This document shows, in pieces, positions 35,501 to 45,954 of a DNA stretch of 64,000 nt. Made by a program: the position numbers and the translations under genes. The notes under the pieces are model-generated. The model saw nothing but the letters and a program-made list of their open reading frames with translations, was not told where the DNA came from and did not search any database. Origin of the DNA: an uncultured Anderseniella sp. GTDB taxonomy: Bacteria; Pseudomonadota; Alphaproteobacteria; Rhizobiales; Aestuariivirgaceae. How positions within the stretch are numbered: position 1 is the first letter of the stretch; every line of letters begins with the position of its first letter. Where the stretch lies: NCBI GenBank assembly GCA_947488295.1, contig CANKYU010000002.1, forward strand, positions 930,001-994,000, written 5' to 3'.

Positions 35501-37376
35501 TCAGACCACGCCGTTCACGGCTGTCGGCGTCGGCGACATGTCGGGCGATGTGTTCGGCAACGGCATGCTGCTTTCGGAGCAGACCAAACTGCTCGCGGCA
35601 TTTGATCACCGCGACATATTCATCGACCCGGATCCGGATGTGACAACGAGCTTTGCCGAGCGCAAACGGTTGTTCGAACTGCCAAGATCAAGCTGGCAGG
35701 ATTATGAACGCAAGCTGATCAGCAAGGGTGGTGGCATCTTCTCGCGATCGGAAAAACAGATCAGCCTGTCGCCTGAAATCATGGCAGTGACCGGACTGAC
35801 CGCTTCCAAGGTGACGCCCAATGAACTGATGCGGGCGATCATCAAGTGCGATGCCGACCTTTTGTGGTTCGGCGGTATTGGCACTTATGTTCGTGGGCAA
35901 AACGAAACTGACGCCGATGCCGGTGACAAGGCCAATGACAGCATCCGTGTCACGGCCCGGGAATTGAAGGTCAAGGCGGTGGGCGAAGGCGCCAACCTCG
36001 GCATGACCCAGCTTGCCCGGGTTGAGTTCGCCCTCAATGGCGGGCGCATAAATACCGATGCCATCGACAATTCCGCCGGTGTGAATTCGTCAGACGTCGA
36101 GGTCAATCTCAAGATCGCGCTCGGTGAAGCGGAGGTCGCCGGCAAGCTGAAACGGGCGGCGCGCAACAAGCTGCTGGCCGCCATGACCGACGACGTCGCC
36201 GACCTGGTGCTGCGCAACAACTATCTGCAGACCCTGTGCGTGTCGCTGATGGAAGGAACCCTGTCGCGCGACAGGGCCGGGTTGTCGCGGTTGTTCAGGG
36301 AACTTGAAAACCGCGGCGGGCTGGACCGTGCCATCGAGTTCCTGCCGTTCGGTGAAGAACTTGATGATCGCCTGAAATCGGGCGGTGATCTTTCCAGGCC
36401 CGAAATGGCGGTTCTGGTGTCTTATGCGAAAATCGTGGTCTTCAATGACCTGATGGCGCAGGGATTTGCCTCCGACCCGTATCTTGAAAATGAGCTGATG
36501 CGGTATTTCCCGAACCGGATGTCGAAGACCTACAAGTCCGAGATCACCGGCCACAGACTGCGCCCGGAAATCATCAGTACCTTGATCGCCAACTCCATCG
36601 TCAACCGCTGTGGCCCGCTGTTCCTGTTCGATTTGTCGAATGACACAGGCATACAGGCCGGAGACCTTGCCAGGTTCTACGTGGCGAGCCGCGACAGCTT
36701 CGGCTTTGTCGACATGAACGAAGCGGTCGACAGGCTTGATAACCGGATATCCAGCGAACAGCAGATGTCCCTGTATGCACGCCTGCAGGACGGCATGGCA
36801 GATGCAGTTGCATGGTTTGCGGCCAATGAAACACCCGCTTCAGACCTGTCGCAGCTGGTGCCGATTTACAAGGATGGCATCGCATCGCTTGCCGGCACCT
36901 TGTCCGACGTCCTGCCGGAAAACCAGAAAATTCAACTGGCCAGCGATGTCGAGGAAATTTCAGCGCTTGGGCTGGATGCGAAAACCGCGCTGAGGATTGC
37001 CGGCCTGAGATACCTGGTGCGGGGTCTGGATGTTGTGCAGATCGCACGTCCGGCAAACCGGCCGGTCAAGGAAGTGTCCAGGACCTATTTCGGCCTGAGC
37101 GGGTCTCTCGGCATCGACAGTATTCTGGCCAGTGCTCAGAACCTGCCCAGCGAAAGCGATTATGACCGTCAGGCCATTGCCGGCATCCGGCAGACAGTGC
37201 AGCGGTCGGTCCGCAGCATTGCCGCCGACGGCGTCAAGGCCACGCTGTCACCGGCACGGCAGGAACAGGTCGCACATACCGGAGACGAACTGGTCAAGAT
37301 CACAAGAGAGTCCGATTTCTCGCTGGCAAAATTTGCCGTGATCGCCAGTCAGCTGGGGGTGCTGGCCAAGGCTTAG
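32586..37376 (+). CDS. NAD-specific glutamate dehydrogenase, large (180-kDa) class
   Basis: A giant 1,596-residue catabolic enzyme that oxidises glutamate to 2-oxoglutarate and ammonium with NAD. The first 700 residues hold ACT-like regulatory modules ([32 protein letters not shown]). The catalytic core has [40 protein letters not shown] with the substrate lysine, and the NAD-binding region [15 protein letters not shown]. The length is that of the alphaproteobacterial and Streptomyces/Pseudomonas L-GDH class. The GTG at 32586 is chosen because GGTGGA lies just before it; the frame opens seven codons earlier at a TTG. It converges with ybjQ at a one-base gap, and its product feeds the nitrogen pool sensed by GlnK. 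Confidence 0.95.
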   Translation: [1596 protein letters not shown]

Positions 37377-37377
37377 G

Positions 37378-37698
37378 CTACTCGACTACTACCGCGGTAC
37401 CAGCTGCGGTCACCATCAGCATGGAACCGTTCTGGCCAACGGTTTCGTAGTCGATATCAACGCCGATGACGGCATTTGCGCCCAGCGCAGATGCCTTGTC
37501 GGTCATCTCCGCAATTGCAGTTTCGCGGGCATCGTTGAGAACCTTCTCATAGGCGCCCGAGCGCCCGCCGACGATGTCGCGAATGGAGGCAAACAGATCG
37601 CGGAACAGGTTTGCGCCCAGTATGGCTTCTCCAGCCACAAGACCCCTGTAAGCGGAAATCCGGCGGCCATCGATTGTGTTGGTGGTGGTAACGAGCAT
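37378..37698 (-). CDS. YbjQ-family (UPF0145) protein
   Basis: A 106-residue cytosolic protein of the YbjQ/UPF0145 (dodecin-like, 'heavy-metal-binding') family. [51 protein letters not shown] and [18 protein letters not shown] are the diagnostic blocks, and the length is normal. Members form ring-shaped oligomers; no firm biological role is known. It is a single gene, convergent with the glutamate dehydrogenase gene and 40 bases downstream of purH on the same strand. Confidence 0.93.
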   Translation of the reverse strand: MLVTTTNTIDGRRISAYRGLVAGEAILGANLFRDLFASIRDIVGGRSGAYEKVLNDARETAIAEMTDKASALGANAVIGVDIDYETVGQNGSMLMVTAAGTAVVVE

Positions 37699-37737
37699 GA
37701 ACTGTCTCCGGTTGGTGTGGTTGTAGCTGTTGTGATC

Positions 37738-39318
37738 CTAATGCCGGAAATGTCTCATGCCGGTGAAGATCATTGCCAGTCCTTTTTCGTCTGCTGCTGC
37801 GATGACGTCGTCATCGCGCATCGAACCGCCGGGCTGGATGATTGCGGTGGCGCCTGCCGATGCTGCCTGCAGCAAGCCGTCTGCAAACGGGAAGAAGGCG
37901 TCCGACGCAACCACGCTTCCCGTGGTCAGGGTTTCCGCAATACCGGCGGCGTCGGCGGCATCTCGTGCCTTGTGGGCGGCAACACGGCTGCTATCGATGC
38001 GTGACATCTGGCCGGCGCCGACACCCACCGTGGCGCCGTTTTTCGCATAGATGATGGCGTTTGACTTGACGTGCTTGGCGACGCGGAAGGCAAACAGCAT
38101 GTCGGCCATTTCCTGCACGCTGGGATGGCGCTTTGTGACTACCTTCAGGTCATCGGCATGAACCCGGCCATTGTCGCGAGATTGTGCAAGAAAGCCGCCG
38201 GCAACGGTTTTGAAGGCCAGGCCGGGCTGGTCGGGATCCGCAAGTCCTTGCGTTGTGAGCAGGCGCAGGTTCTTCTTCGTCGCGAATACGGTCTGCGCGG
38301 CCTCGCTCACGCCGGGTGCGATGATGACCTCGGTGAAAACATTGCATACCGCTTCTGCCGTCGCCTCGTCGATTGGCCGGTTGAAGGCAACGATGCCGCC
38401 GAAGGCACTGACCGGATCACAACGTAAGGCAAGCCGGTAGGCCTCCAGTGCGGTTTCGGCAGTGGCGACGCCGCACGGATTGGCATGTTTCACGATCACG
38501 CAGGCGGCATAGTCTGCCGGGTCGAATTCACTGACACACTCAAATGCCGCATCGGTATCGTTGATGTTGTTGTAGGACAGCTCCTTGCCCTGCAACTGGC
38601 GGGCGGTTGCGACACCTTCGCGGATTTCGCCGGTGCGATAAAAGCCTGCAGACTGGTGCGGGTTTTCGCCATAGCGCAGGGTCTGTATCAGGGATCCGCC
38701 GAGCGACCGGCTGGTGCCCAGGTCCTCGCCGGCCTCGCCAAGCAGCCAGGTGCTGACGGTTGCGTCGTAAGCTGCGGTGCGGGCAAACGCCTTTGCCGCC
38801 AGCCTGGTGCGGGTCTCCTGCAGGGTGGCGCCTTCGTGCGCCCGCATTTCCTCGATGATCGCGTGATAGTCCGCCGGGTCGACAATGGTGGTGACATCGT
38901 TGTGGTTCTTGGCAGCAGCCCTGGTCATTGCCGGACCGCCGATATCGATATTCTCGACCAGGTCCTCATAGGTGCCGGCGCCGGCCAGCGTCTGTTCAAA
39001 CGGATACAGGTTGACCGCCAGCAGGTCGATGGCGCCGATTTCGTTTTCCTGCATTGCGGCCTGGTGATCCGGGTTTGCCCGTACAGCCAGCAGTCCGCCG
39101 TGAACTTTCGGGTGCAGGGTCTTTACCCGGCCGTCCATGATTTCGGGAAACCCGGTCCAGCTGGAAATATCGGTGACCTTCAGTCCGGCATCTATCAGGG
39201 CACGTGCCGTGCCGCCGGTTGAAATCAGATCAACTCCAAGGTCCGCCAGATCGGTGGCAAACTCAACAAGTCCCGTCTTGTCGGATACCGACAGCAGGGC
39301 ACGGCGGATAGGGCTCAT
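37738..39318 (-). CDS. purH: Bifunctional AICAR formyltransferase/IMP cyclohydrolase
   Basis: This enzyme catalyses the last two steps of de novo IMP synthesis. The 526-residue protein opens with the MGS-like cyclohydrolase domain ([46 protein letters not shown]). The transformylase domain has [24 protein letters not shown] with the catalytic Lys-His, [14 protein letters not shown], and the C-terminal [15 protein letters not shown]. The ATG at 39318 has a GGAG nine bases upstream; the longer frame to 39357 is not needed. It lies downstream of the heparinase-family gene on the same strand, a pairing often seen in Rhizobiales. Confidence 0.96.
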   Translation of the reverse strand: MSPIRRALLSVSDKTGLVEFATDLADLGVDLISTGGTARALIDAGLKVTDISSWTGFPEIMDGRVKTLHPKVHGGLLAVRANPDHQAAMQENEIGAIDLLAVNLYPFEQTLAGAGTYEDLVENIDIGGPAMTRAAAKNHNDVTTIVDPADYHAIIEEMRAHEGATLQETRTRLAAKAFARTAAYDATVSTWLLGEAGEDLGTSRSLGGSLIQTLRYGENPHQSAGFYRTGEIREGVATARQLQGKELSYNNINDTDAAFECVSEFDPADYAACVIVKHANPCGVATAETALEAYRLALRCDPVSAFGGIVAFNRPIDEATAEAVCNVFTEVIIAPGVSEAAQTVFATKKNLRLLTTQGLADPDQPGLAFKTVAGGFLAQSRDNGRVHADDLKVVTKRHPSVQEMADMLFAFRVAKHVKSNAIIYAKNGATVGVGAGQMSRIDSSRVAAHKARDAADAAGIAETLTTGSVVASDAFFPFADGLLQAASAGATAIIQPGGSMRDDDVIAAADEKGLAMIFTGMRHFRH

Positions 39319-39422
39319 CGGCCAGTTTCTCCATTGCCAATTGCAGAATATGGCCAAGCGTTAGCACGAAGGCATGACATGCTGAACAGGCAGGAGATCA
39401 GTTATACCAAATGAATCGATTA

Positions 39423-41177
39423 TTATTCCGCATTCAATGGCAATTCAGGCTCGCACTGGGCTTCCTGGGGACGGGTTTTTGCCGTGGCCTTCATGCGCTT
39501 GAAGGCCCACAGAACGCGATCGGGCCTGCCGGCCACGCCGGAAATCACGATCTGCTGGGTGGGCCGGGCAGACTTGCTGTCCGGCAGGTAGATGCTGGTC
39601 TCAAGCGACAGCCTGCCGCCGCGCGCGGAGAAGCGCCAGCCGACCTTGTTGGGCAGCAGCAGCATGACGCAGGCACCATCGCGCGACAGGGTCGCCTTGA
39701 CCGATGGATGCAGATGGAAGCGGATGGCGAAAGCCGGGTCGAGCGCGGCCTCGGGAACCGGACCGTGCGGGACAAACCTGTCCTCACCGCGCAGGTCCAC
39801 ACCATCGGCGTCCAGAAACAGCTGCCGTTCATGCACCAGGCCCAGGGTCCGGGCATACGCTGTGTGGCGGGCGGAAATGATGCTGCCGTGATCTTCGCTG
39901 CGCACCTCTGCGTCAGCATGACCGTCGCTGATCAGGGCAGGTGTGCCGAACAGGCGGCTGGTGAAGAAGTTGTCAATCACCGTGCTGGTGTCAAGCCCAC
40001 CGAGTGTCGTGGTCGAGTGCGCCGATGTGCGCCGTGATGCTGCCTGCCATTGCGCATCGGCACCTTGCCGGCTGCCGCAGTTCACCACAATGCGATGCGG
40101 ACCGTCGCACAGTTCAAAGGCCAGCGGCGAGCAGGTGGCGTTGGGGTTGCGACCGGGAGCCGGCGGCATGCCGGTGTCCATGATGATCGACGCCCTGCCG
40201 TGGGCAATGCGGCAATATCCGGTCAGCGGCGCGATGGTCAGCGGGCGCCCGTGAATCTGATCCCTGTCCAGCACCGCCTTGATCCTGCCGGCGCTGGTTC
40301 TGGACACCCCGTTGAACACGGCAAGTCCGCCGTCATTATGCGAAAGGAACCGCAGCATCGGCAGCATCCGCTCAAGCGCTGCGTTCACCGGGTCCGGAAT
40401 TTCTATCAGGGCCTTGTTGAGGGCCTCGCGCAACGGAACCAGCAACACCAGCAGGTCGAGCAGGGTCTGGCCATTTCGCGATACATGACCGCCGTCCGCC
40501 AGGATCTGGTGATCCAGTTCATGCGACAACCGGGCCAGTGCGGTTTTCTGCAGGCTTTCCAGACCGGTGGTGCCGAAGGTCGCATAGACCATGGCGATTG
40601 CCGACATCAGCCGGTTTGTAGGATTGAAATGATTGACACCGCGGCGCGCCAGCAGGCGGCTCTGCCGGGTCAGGCTGTTCATGAACGAGGCTTCGAACCC
40701 GCGGCTTGCGCCCTGCAGCAGGAACGGAGCGCACTGTATCCAGTTGATAAGCCGGGCCGCGAGGGTTTGAGGGCGCCGGGCACTGGCGCTCTTGTAGACC
40801 TGCAGTTCCAGCCATTCGGCAACGATGCCACGGGCGAAAATCCGGTAGAGCTGGGTGTTTCCGGCGGTGAGGTCATGCAGCCAGCCAAATTCGTTCAGCG
40901 CGTTGTCAAATGCGGCCGGGCGCGCGTCCGGCAGTTCGAAAATGGAGGTCCCTGCCAGCACGGCGCGGCAGCCGGCCAGTTCGAATACGCCGCGATACAG
41001 GCCCGGTGCGCGCGATGCATCACCCTTGATAATCGCTGCCAGCGGCAGTCCGAGGCCGGTGCAGCGTGACATGGTCAGGCTGGGGATTTGCGGCGACGTC
41101 GCGCGCACAAACCTGTTGACCAGCTGCTTGCTGCTCAGGCTGGCCAGGCCGGTCAGGACTGTCGATGCGGAATTCAT
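39423..41177 (-). CDS. Heparinase II/III family protein
   Basis: A 584-residue protein with an N-terminal helical (alpha/alpha-toroid) part and a C-terminal beta-sandwich of the Hepar_II_III type. Visible blocks include FNPTNRLMSAIAMVYATFG, DGGHVSRNGQTLLDLLVLLVPLREAL, MLRFLSHNDGGLAVFNG, and the sandwich region VVNCGSRQGADAQWQAASRRTSAHST with RFHLHPSVKATLSRDG. True heparinases are periplasmic lyases. No signal peptide is obvious here, and in alphaproteobacteria such genes commonly sit between rsmB and purH, exactly as here; the substrate is unknown. Confidence 0.85.
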   Translation of the reverse strand: MNSASTVLTGLASLSSKQLVNRFVRATSPQIPSLTMSRCTGLGLPLAAIIKGDASRAPGLYRGVFELAGCRAVLAGTSIFELPDARPAAFDNALNEFGWLHDLTAGNTQLYRIFARGIVAEWLELQVYKSASARRPQTLAARLINWIQCAPFLLQGASRGFEASFMNSLTRQSRLLARRGVNHFNPTNRLMSAIAMVYATFGTTGLESLQKTALARLSHELDHQILADGGHVSRNGQTLLDLLVLLVPLREALNKALIEIPDPVNAALERMLPMLRFLSHNDGGLAVFNGVSRTSAGRIKAVLDRDQIHGRPLTIAPLTGYCRIAHGRASIIMDTGMPPAPGRNPNATCSPLAFELCDGPHRIVVNCGSRQGADAQWQAASRRTSAHSTTTLGGLDTSTVIDNFFTSRLFGTPALISDGHADAEVRSEDHGSIISARHTAYARTLGLVHERQLFLDADGVDLRGEDRFVPHGPVPEAALDPAFAIRFHLHPSVKATLSRDGACVMLLLPNKVGWRFSARGGRLSLETSIYLPDSKSARPTQQIVISGVAGRPDRVLWAFKRMKATAKTRPQEAQCEPELPLNAE

Positions 41178-41332
41178 GGGGCTCGAGCGCGGTTTCCGAA
41201 GTGTGCATGTTCCCGGCAGGTTGCCTCAAGGGCAGCCATATCCTGCTGGATCTCGGTGCACATTGAAGCCCGAAGTTCGTTAACGAATTGATAACAAGCT
41301 GTGTCAGATCGCGGCTTTGCGGTCAGGATCCG

Positions 41333-42688
41333 TTAATTTTCCGCGTCGCGCTTCATTCGGGCCGCGAAAAATCCGTCCATACCGCCGGCATCGCCGATCA
41401 TGTTGTGGGGCAGTGTCCTGAGGTCACCTGCCTTGCTGATCAGATCGGCGGGGATATGTGCCTCACCGGGCGCGACGGGGAGCCGTTTGAAATCGCCGTG
41501 ATCGTTCAGGAACTGGGATATCTGCTTGGGGCCTTCATCTGCCAGCAGTGAGCACACGGCATAAACCAGCGTACCGCCGGGCTTGAGCAATGTCGCTGCC
41601 TTGCGCAGCAATTTGCGCTGCAGTGCGAGCAGCAGCTTCACGTCGTCATTGCCCCGGACATAGGGCATGTCGGGATGACGGCGTATGGTGCCGGTGGCTG
41701 AACACGGCGCATCGAGCAGGATCACGTCAAACAGGTGATCAGGTTCAAACTCGAGCGCGTCGACGGCGATGCAGTCGGCCTCAAGTTTCATGCGGGCAAG
41801 ATTTTCAGTTACTTTTTCGAGGCGAAAGGCGGATGTGTCCAGCGCCGTGACAGTTGCGCCGGCTGCGCACAACTGCATCGTCTTGCCGCCCGGCGCGCTG
41901 CACATGTCCAGTGCGGCCTTGCCCTGCAATTCGTCAAACAGCAGGGCCGGCAGTGAAGCGGCAACATCCTGTACCCACCAGTCGCCGTCGGCAAATCCCG
42001 GCAGGTCGGGAACCGCCGGATGAGGGTTGTTCAGGCGCACGGTCCCGGTAGGCAGTCTGACGCCCAGTGTCAGCAATTCCCCGTCAGATGCGCCGGGTTT
42101 GGTGGTCAGGTCGATATCGGCTTTCAGCGTGTGTGCCTCGGCGATGCGCGCTGCTGTTTCAGGTCCGTAATCTGCCCGCAGCCGGGTGTTCAGCCATTTC
42201 GGCAGGTTGGCATCGGTTGTGGGCAGCGCGGCCATGATGGCGTCGCGGTCACGGCTGATATTGCGCAGTACCGCGTTGATCAGGCCTTTCAGCCGCCGGG
42301 CCTTGTCGTCCCGTTCAGCCAGGGCAACGCTTGTCGAGATTGCGGCGTGCGGTTCGGTTTCCATGAACAGCAACTGGGCGACGCCGCACAACAGGATGGC
42401 GGGTGCCCGGCCGGTGCGGGCGCGCAGTTTCTGTTCGATATAGTGTTCCAGGACAGCTTCGATCTGGCCCTTTCGGCGCAGCGCGGTTGCGGCAAGCGCG
42501 TGCGCAAAGGCGCGGTCGCGCGGATCGTCCACATCCGTCAGGCTGTCGGCAAGGGCATCTTCAAGGAACCGCCGCTCGTACAGGACAAGCGCGACGGCAT
42601 TGAGCGCGGCGGCGCGAAGACCGAGGCCTTCAACTTCAACCGGGGGCGGGGTGAACCTGCGGGCGCGCTGTTTCTTCTTTACCCCCAC
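41333..42688 (-). CDS. rsmB: 16S rRNA (cytosine-5)-methyltransferase, RsmB family
   Basis: A 451-residue SAM enzyme modifying a cytosine of 16S rRNA (C967 in E. coli). An NusB-like RNA-binding domain comes first ([41 protein letters not shown]). The methyltransferase domain has the SAM loop [14 protein letters not shown] and the two cysteines of the m5C mechanism, in [17 protein letters not shown] and [13 protein letters not shown]. Its start overlaps the end of htpX by ten bases, so the two are coupled. Downstream lies the heparinase-family gene. Confidence 0.92.
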   Translation of the reverse strand: MGVKKKQRARRFTPPPVEVEGLGLRAAALNAVALVLYERRFLEDALADSLTDVDDPRDRAFAHALAATALRRKGQIEAVLEHYIEQKLRARTGRAPAILLCGVAQLLFMETEPHAAISTSVALAERDDKARRLKGLINAVLRNISRDRDAIMAALPTTDANLPKWLNTRLRADYGPETAARIAEAHTLKADIDLTTKPGASDGELLTLGVRLPTGTVRLNNPHPAVPDLPGFADGDWWVQDVAASLPALLFDELQGKAALDMCSAPGGKTMQLCAAGATVTALDTSAFRLEKVTENLARMKLEADCIAVDALEFEPDHLFDVILLDAPCSATGTIRRHPDMPYVRGNDDVKLLLALQRKLLRKAATLLKPGGTLVYAVCSLLADEGPKQISQFLNDHGDFKRLPVAPGEAHIPADLISKAGDLRTLPHNMIGDAGGMDGFFAARMKRDAEN

Positions 42689-43635
42689 GGACCGTTTGTC
42701 CTGTTGCGGCTATCTGAGCCGCGGCCGGCCTTTGACCAGGGACCGGAATCTGATGCATCCGGGCGACCTGAGGTCTCGTCAGCATAAACCTGAGGAGCCG
42801 AAGCCGACATCTGCTCCAGCGCCTCGATGCGGTTGTCGGTATTGGGGTGGGTTGAAAACAGATTGTCCATACGTGCGCCTGACAGTGGATTGATGATGAA
42901 CATGTGCGCCGTAGCCGGGTTGGCTTCGGCGGTGTCATTTTCAATCTGCTTAGCGCCTGAGGCGATCTTGCGCAATGCATCTGCCAGTGCCTGCGGCTTG
43001 CCGCAGATTTCCGCGCCGCGCCGGTCCGCGGCGTATTCGCGGGTCCGGCTGATCGCCATCTGCACCAGCATGGCGGCAATCGGGGCCAGCAGCATCATGG
43101 CGATGGTGCCGATCAGGCCGAGCGGGTTGTTGCGGTCGCGCCCGCCGAAGAACATGGCGAAGTTGGCCAGCATGGAAATCGCACCGGCAATGGTCGCGGT
43201 GACCGTCATGATCAGCGTGTCATGGTTCTGGACATGAGCCAGCTCATGCGCCATCACGCCCTCGACCTCATCATAGTTCAATTGCTGCAGAAGGCCGGTG
43301 GTGGCGGCAACGGCGGCGTTTTCCGGGTTGCGGCCGGTGGCAAAGGCGTTGGGCTGCGGGTTGTCCATGACATAGACCCTGGGCATTGGCAGGCCGGCAT
43401 TGTCGGCCAGCCTGGCGACCATGGCATAGAGTTCCGGGTTCTGGGTCTCGCTGGCCGGCTCGGTGCCATGCATCGACAGCACTGCCTTGTCGGAGTTCCA
43501 GTAGGCATACACATTGGTGCCGGCTGCGAACAGGAAGGCGATGATCATGCCCGTCTGCCCGCCCAGCATAAAGCCTATGGCGAGAAACAGGGCGGTCATG
43601 CCCGCCAGCAACATGGCTGTTTTCATATAATTCAT
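42679..43635 (-). CDS. htpX: Membrane zinc metalloprotease HtpX
   Basis: HtpX is an inner-membrane quality-control protease of the M48 family. The 318-residue protein has two N-terminal membrane spans ([23 protein letters not shown] and [17 protein letters not shown]), then [21 protein letters not shown] and the zinc motif [12 protein letters not shown] (HExxH equivalent HELAH). Two more spans and [17 protein letters not shown] with the third metal ligand follow. The end is a low-complexity polar tail. It is transcribed with rsmB. In many alphaproteobacteria the same htpX-rsmB pair is found. Confidence 0.96.
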   Translation of the reverse strand: MNYMKTAMLLAGMTALFLAIGFMLGGQTGMIIAFLFAAGTNVYAYWNSDKAVLSMHGTEPASETQNPELYAMVARLADNAGLPMPRVYVMDNPQPNAFATGRNPENAAVAATTGLLQQLNYDEVEGVMAHELAHVQNHDTLIMTVTATIAGAISMLANFAMFFGGRDRNNPLGLIGTIAMMLLAPIAAMLVQMAISRTREYAADRRGAEICGKPQALADALRKIASGAKQIENDTAEANPATAHMFIINPLSGARMDNLFSTHPNTDNRIEALEQMSASAPQVYADETSGRPDASDSGPWSKAGRGSDSRNRTNGPWG

Positions 43636-43759
43636 TGGTTACACCTGACTGCGTGCCCGCCGTTTGCGGGCGGACACCTCGACACATTGCCAAAAAACGA
43701 TAATGAGCTGTATATGTTCGCTGTCGCGCCATAATTCAATATTCAGTGCAAAGTCAGTG

Positions 43760-43945
43760 ATGCCGGACCAGCCATCAGAAAAACCTCCGCTCAGCGCCGC
43801 CGCCAAACGCGCGCTTGCCGAAGCCCGAAAGAGACGCGAGCAGGAAGTGTCTGAGGAACTGCCTGCCGAGATTGACGGCCGCGACGGGCCGGAACCGACC
43901 AGGTTCGGCGACTGGGAGAAAAACGGCATCACCAGCGATTTCTAG
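43760..43945 (+). CDS. DUF1674 protein (SDHAF4-like)
   Basis: A 61-residue protein. The C-terminal block GRDGPEPTRFGDWEKNGITSDF is diagnostic of DUF1674, the bacterial counterpart of mitochondrial SDHAF4, which binds flavinylated SdhA during complex II assembly. The N-terminal half (SAAAKRALAEARKRREQE) is a charged helix. The frame opens at 43664, but the ATG at 43760 gives the usual small size. It is divergent from htpX. The family is strongly alphaproteobacterial, supporting the taxonomic reading. Confidence 0.9.
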   Translation: MPDQPSEKPPLSAAAKRALAEARKRREQEVSEELPAEIDGRDGPEPTRFGDWEKNGITSDF

Positions 43946-44030
43946 CGCTTAAGGTCAATCTGCCCCCTTGCGGGTGTGCCGTAACATGGGCTAGGTCCCG
44001 CGCACGTTTCATCTCATTCGACAGGAGACA

Positions 44031-45260
44031 ATGGCAATGGGCAGCAAGGGCTCGGTGAACAAGGTTGTGCTGGCATATTCCGGCGGTCTTGATACGTCCA
44101 TCATCCTGAAGTGGCTGGAAACCGAACTGGAGGCGGAAGTGGTGACGTTCACCGCCGACCTCGGCCAGGGCGAGGAGCTGGAACCGGCCCGGGCCAAGGC
44201 GGAAATGATGGGCATCAGGGAAATCTACATAGAAGATGTCCGTGAAGAGTTCGTCCGCGATTTCGTGTTCCCGATGTTCCGCGCCAATGCCGTTTATGAA
44301 GGAACCTACCTGCTCGGTACATCCATCGCCCGGCCGCTGATCACCAAGCGGCTGGTGGAGATTGCGGCCGAGACCGGGGCCGACGCCATTGCCCACGGCG
44401 CCACCGGCAAGGGCAATGACCAGGTCCGGTTCGAACTGGCGGCCTATGCGCTGAACCCGGATATCAAGGTGATTGCGCCGTGGCGCGACTGGTCGTTCAA
44501 GTCGCGCACCGACCTGATCAACTTTGCCGAGCTGAACCAGATTCCGGTGCCCAAGGACAAGCAGGGCGAAGCGCCGTTTTCGGTTGACGCCAACCTGCTG
44601 CATTCCTCGTCGGAAGGCAAAGTGCTCGAAGACCCGAATGAAGAGCCGCCGGAATATGTGTTCCAGCGCACCGTCAGCCCTGAAGCCGCACCGGATGAGC
44701 CGACCATCGTTGAAATCGGCTTCATGAAGGGCGACGCGGTGTCCATCAACGGCAAGGCCCTGTCACCGGCAACCATACTGGAAACCCTCAACGACCTGGG
44801 CCGCGACAATGGCATCGGCCGGCTTGACCTGGTGGAAAACCGCTTTGTCGGCATGAAGTCGCGCGGGATTTACGAAACACCGGGCGGTACTATCCTGCTG
44901 GCGGCCCATCGCGCTATGGAATCGATCACGCTGGACCGCGAGGCGGCACACCTGAAAGACAGCCTGATGCCGCAATACGCCAAGATGATCTATAACGGCT
45001 TCTGGTTTGCGCCGGAACGCGAAATGCTGCAGGCGCTGATCGACAAGAGCCAGGAACATGTGGAAGGCACGGTGCGCCTGAAACTGTACAAGGGCAATGT
45101 AACAGTCATCGGCCGCGCCTCGCCGAAGTCGCTTTATTCGGACGAACTGGTAACCTTCGAAGACGACCGCGGCGCCTATGACCAGAAGGATGCGGAGGGT
45201 TTCATCCGGCTCAATGCCCTGCGGCTGCGGACGCTGGCTGCGCGGAAACGCAACATTTAG
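44031..45260 (+). CDS. argG: Argininosuccinate synthase
   Basis: Joins citrulline and aspartate with ATP to argininosuccinate in arginine synthesis. The 409-residue protein has the PP-loop [49 protein letters not shown], and the later ATLENLND-like and [22 protein letters not shown] segments; the length is typical. Two ATGs two codons apart fit the AGGAG site (44031 at three-base and 44037 at nine-base spacing), so the true start could be 44037. It is a single gene on the plus strand. Confidence 0.97.
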   Translation: MAMGSKGSVNKVVLAYSGGLDTSIILKWLETELEAEVVTFTADLGQGEELEPARAKAEMMGIREIYIEDVREEFVRDFVFPMFRANAVYEGTYLLGTSIARPLITKRLVEIAAETGADAIAHGATGKGNDQVRFELAAYALNPDIKVIAPWRDWSFKSRTDLINFAELNQIPVPKDKQGEAPFSVDANLLHSSSEGKVLEDPNEEPPEYVFQRTVSPEAAPDEPTIVEIGFMKGDAVSINGKALSPATILETLNDLGRDNGIGRLDLVENRFVGMKSRGIYETPGGTILLAAHRAMESITLDREAAHLKDSLMPQYAKMIYNGFWFAPEREMLQALIDKSQEHVEGTVRLKLYKGNVTVIGRASPKSLYSDELVTFEDDRGAYDQKDAEGFIRLNALRLRTLAARKRNI

Positions 45261-45323
45261 GCACGAGATGCTGATGGCGTGGAGCCAGGGTGATACTTGC
45301 TCTAGGTAAGGGGGTAACTCGTT

Positions 45324-45692
45324 TTGCCAGATTGCTTCACGGACCTTGAACTGACGTTGCTTCGCCTGTTCCACGCGCGGTTGAAGCAATATGGTTTCCC
45401 GCCCGCAGACAGGTGCGAGTTTGCAAGCAGGCAAAATACTGGCGCGGGACGCTACACCTACCTCACACATGACGGTCACATCGACATAGCCGATGCCCAC
45501 ATAGACCATGACTACATGATTGAACTGGACAGCCTTGAAGCAGGCGCGGATGTCTGGTGCACCATCGAAAACAATCAGCTGCGATATCTGGAGATCATCG
45601 CGATTGGAGACGGTTACTGGGACGGATCGGAGTCAGGCTGGCGGCTGCTGAACATGCAGACAGGAGAACCGCTCAGTTTGCCGGATTGCTGA
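45324..45692 (+). CDS. Hypothetical protein
   Basis: A 122-residue acidic soluble protein starting at a TTG, with a GGGGG run ten bases upstream. Features that can be seen are DLELTLLRLFHARLKQYGFPP near the start, YTYLTHDGHIDIADAHIDHDY in the middle, and RYLEIIAIGDGYWDGSESGW near the end. The pattern resembles small immunity-like or DUF proteins, but I do not recognise it. It sits between argG and the restriction island and has chromosome-like codon use, so it is probably not part of the island. Confidence 0.6.
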   Translation: MPDCFTDLELTLLRLFHARLKQYGFPPADRCEFASRQNTGAGRYTYLTHDGHIDIADAHIDHDYMIELDSLEAGADVWCTIENNQLRYLEIIAIGDGYWDGSESGWRLLNMQTGEPLSLPDC

Positions 45693-45954
45693 TGATTGCG
45701 TTTTGGTTGAGTGCCCGCTGCATTATTGCGAATCTCCGTAGTGGATTTGAACAATCCGCTCACCAGAACGCGTTGTCAGGCAGAGCGAGCAAAACAAACT
45801 TGTTCAATCTCAACTCTTAGCCACCATCCAAGCGATTTCCCGATGTCGCACTGCCATCCCTTTAGAGAGCATTGGGTAGATTTCAACCCGTGTAGCCAAA
45901 CTTCCCTAAAGCAGATATTCAGAATACAGTCAAAAAAGGGGCGGTATCAGTTTT

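Noticed and set aside
34605..35609. Long reverse ORF (334 codons) inside the glutamate dehydrogenase gene
   Set aside because: It is a shadow of the high-GC real gene on the other strand; it has no family motif and no ribosome site. The same holds for 40050-41069 and 53355-54461.
39423..41177. Heparinase-family protein as part of a polysaccharide degradation locus
   Set aside because: The neighbours are purH, rsmB and htpX, with no transporters, sulfatases or kinases. The placement is the usual housekeeping one in alphaproteobacteria.
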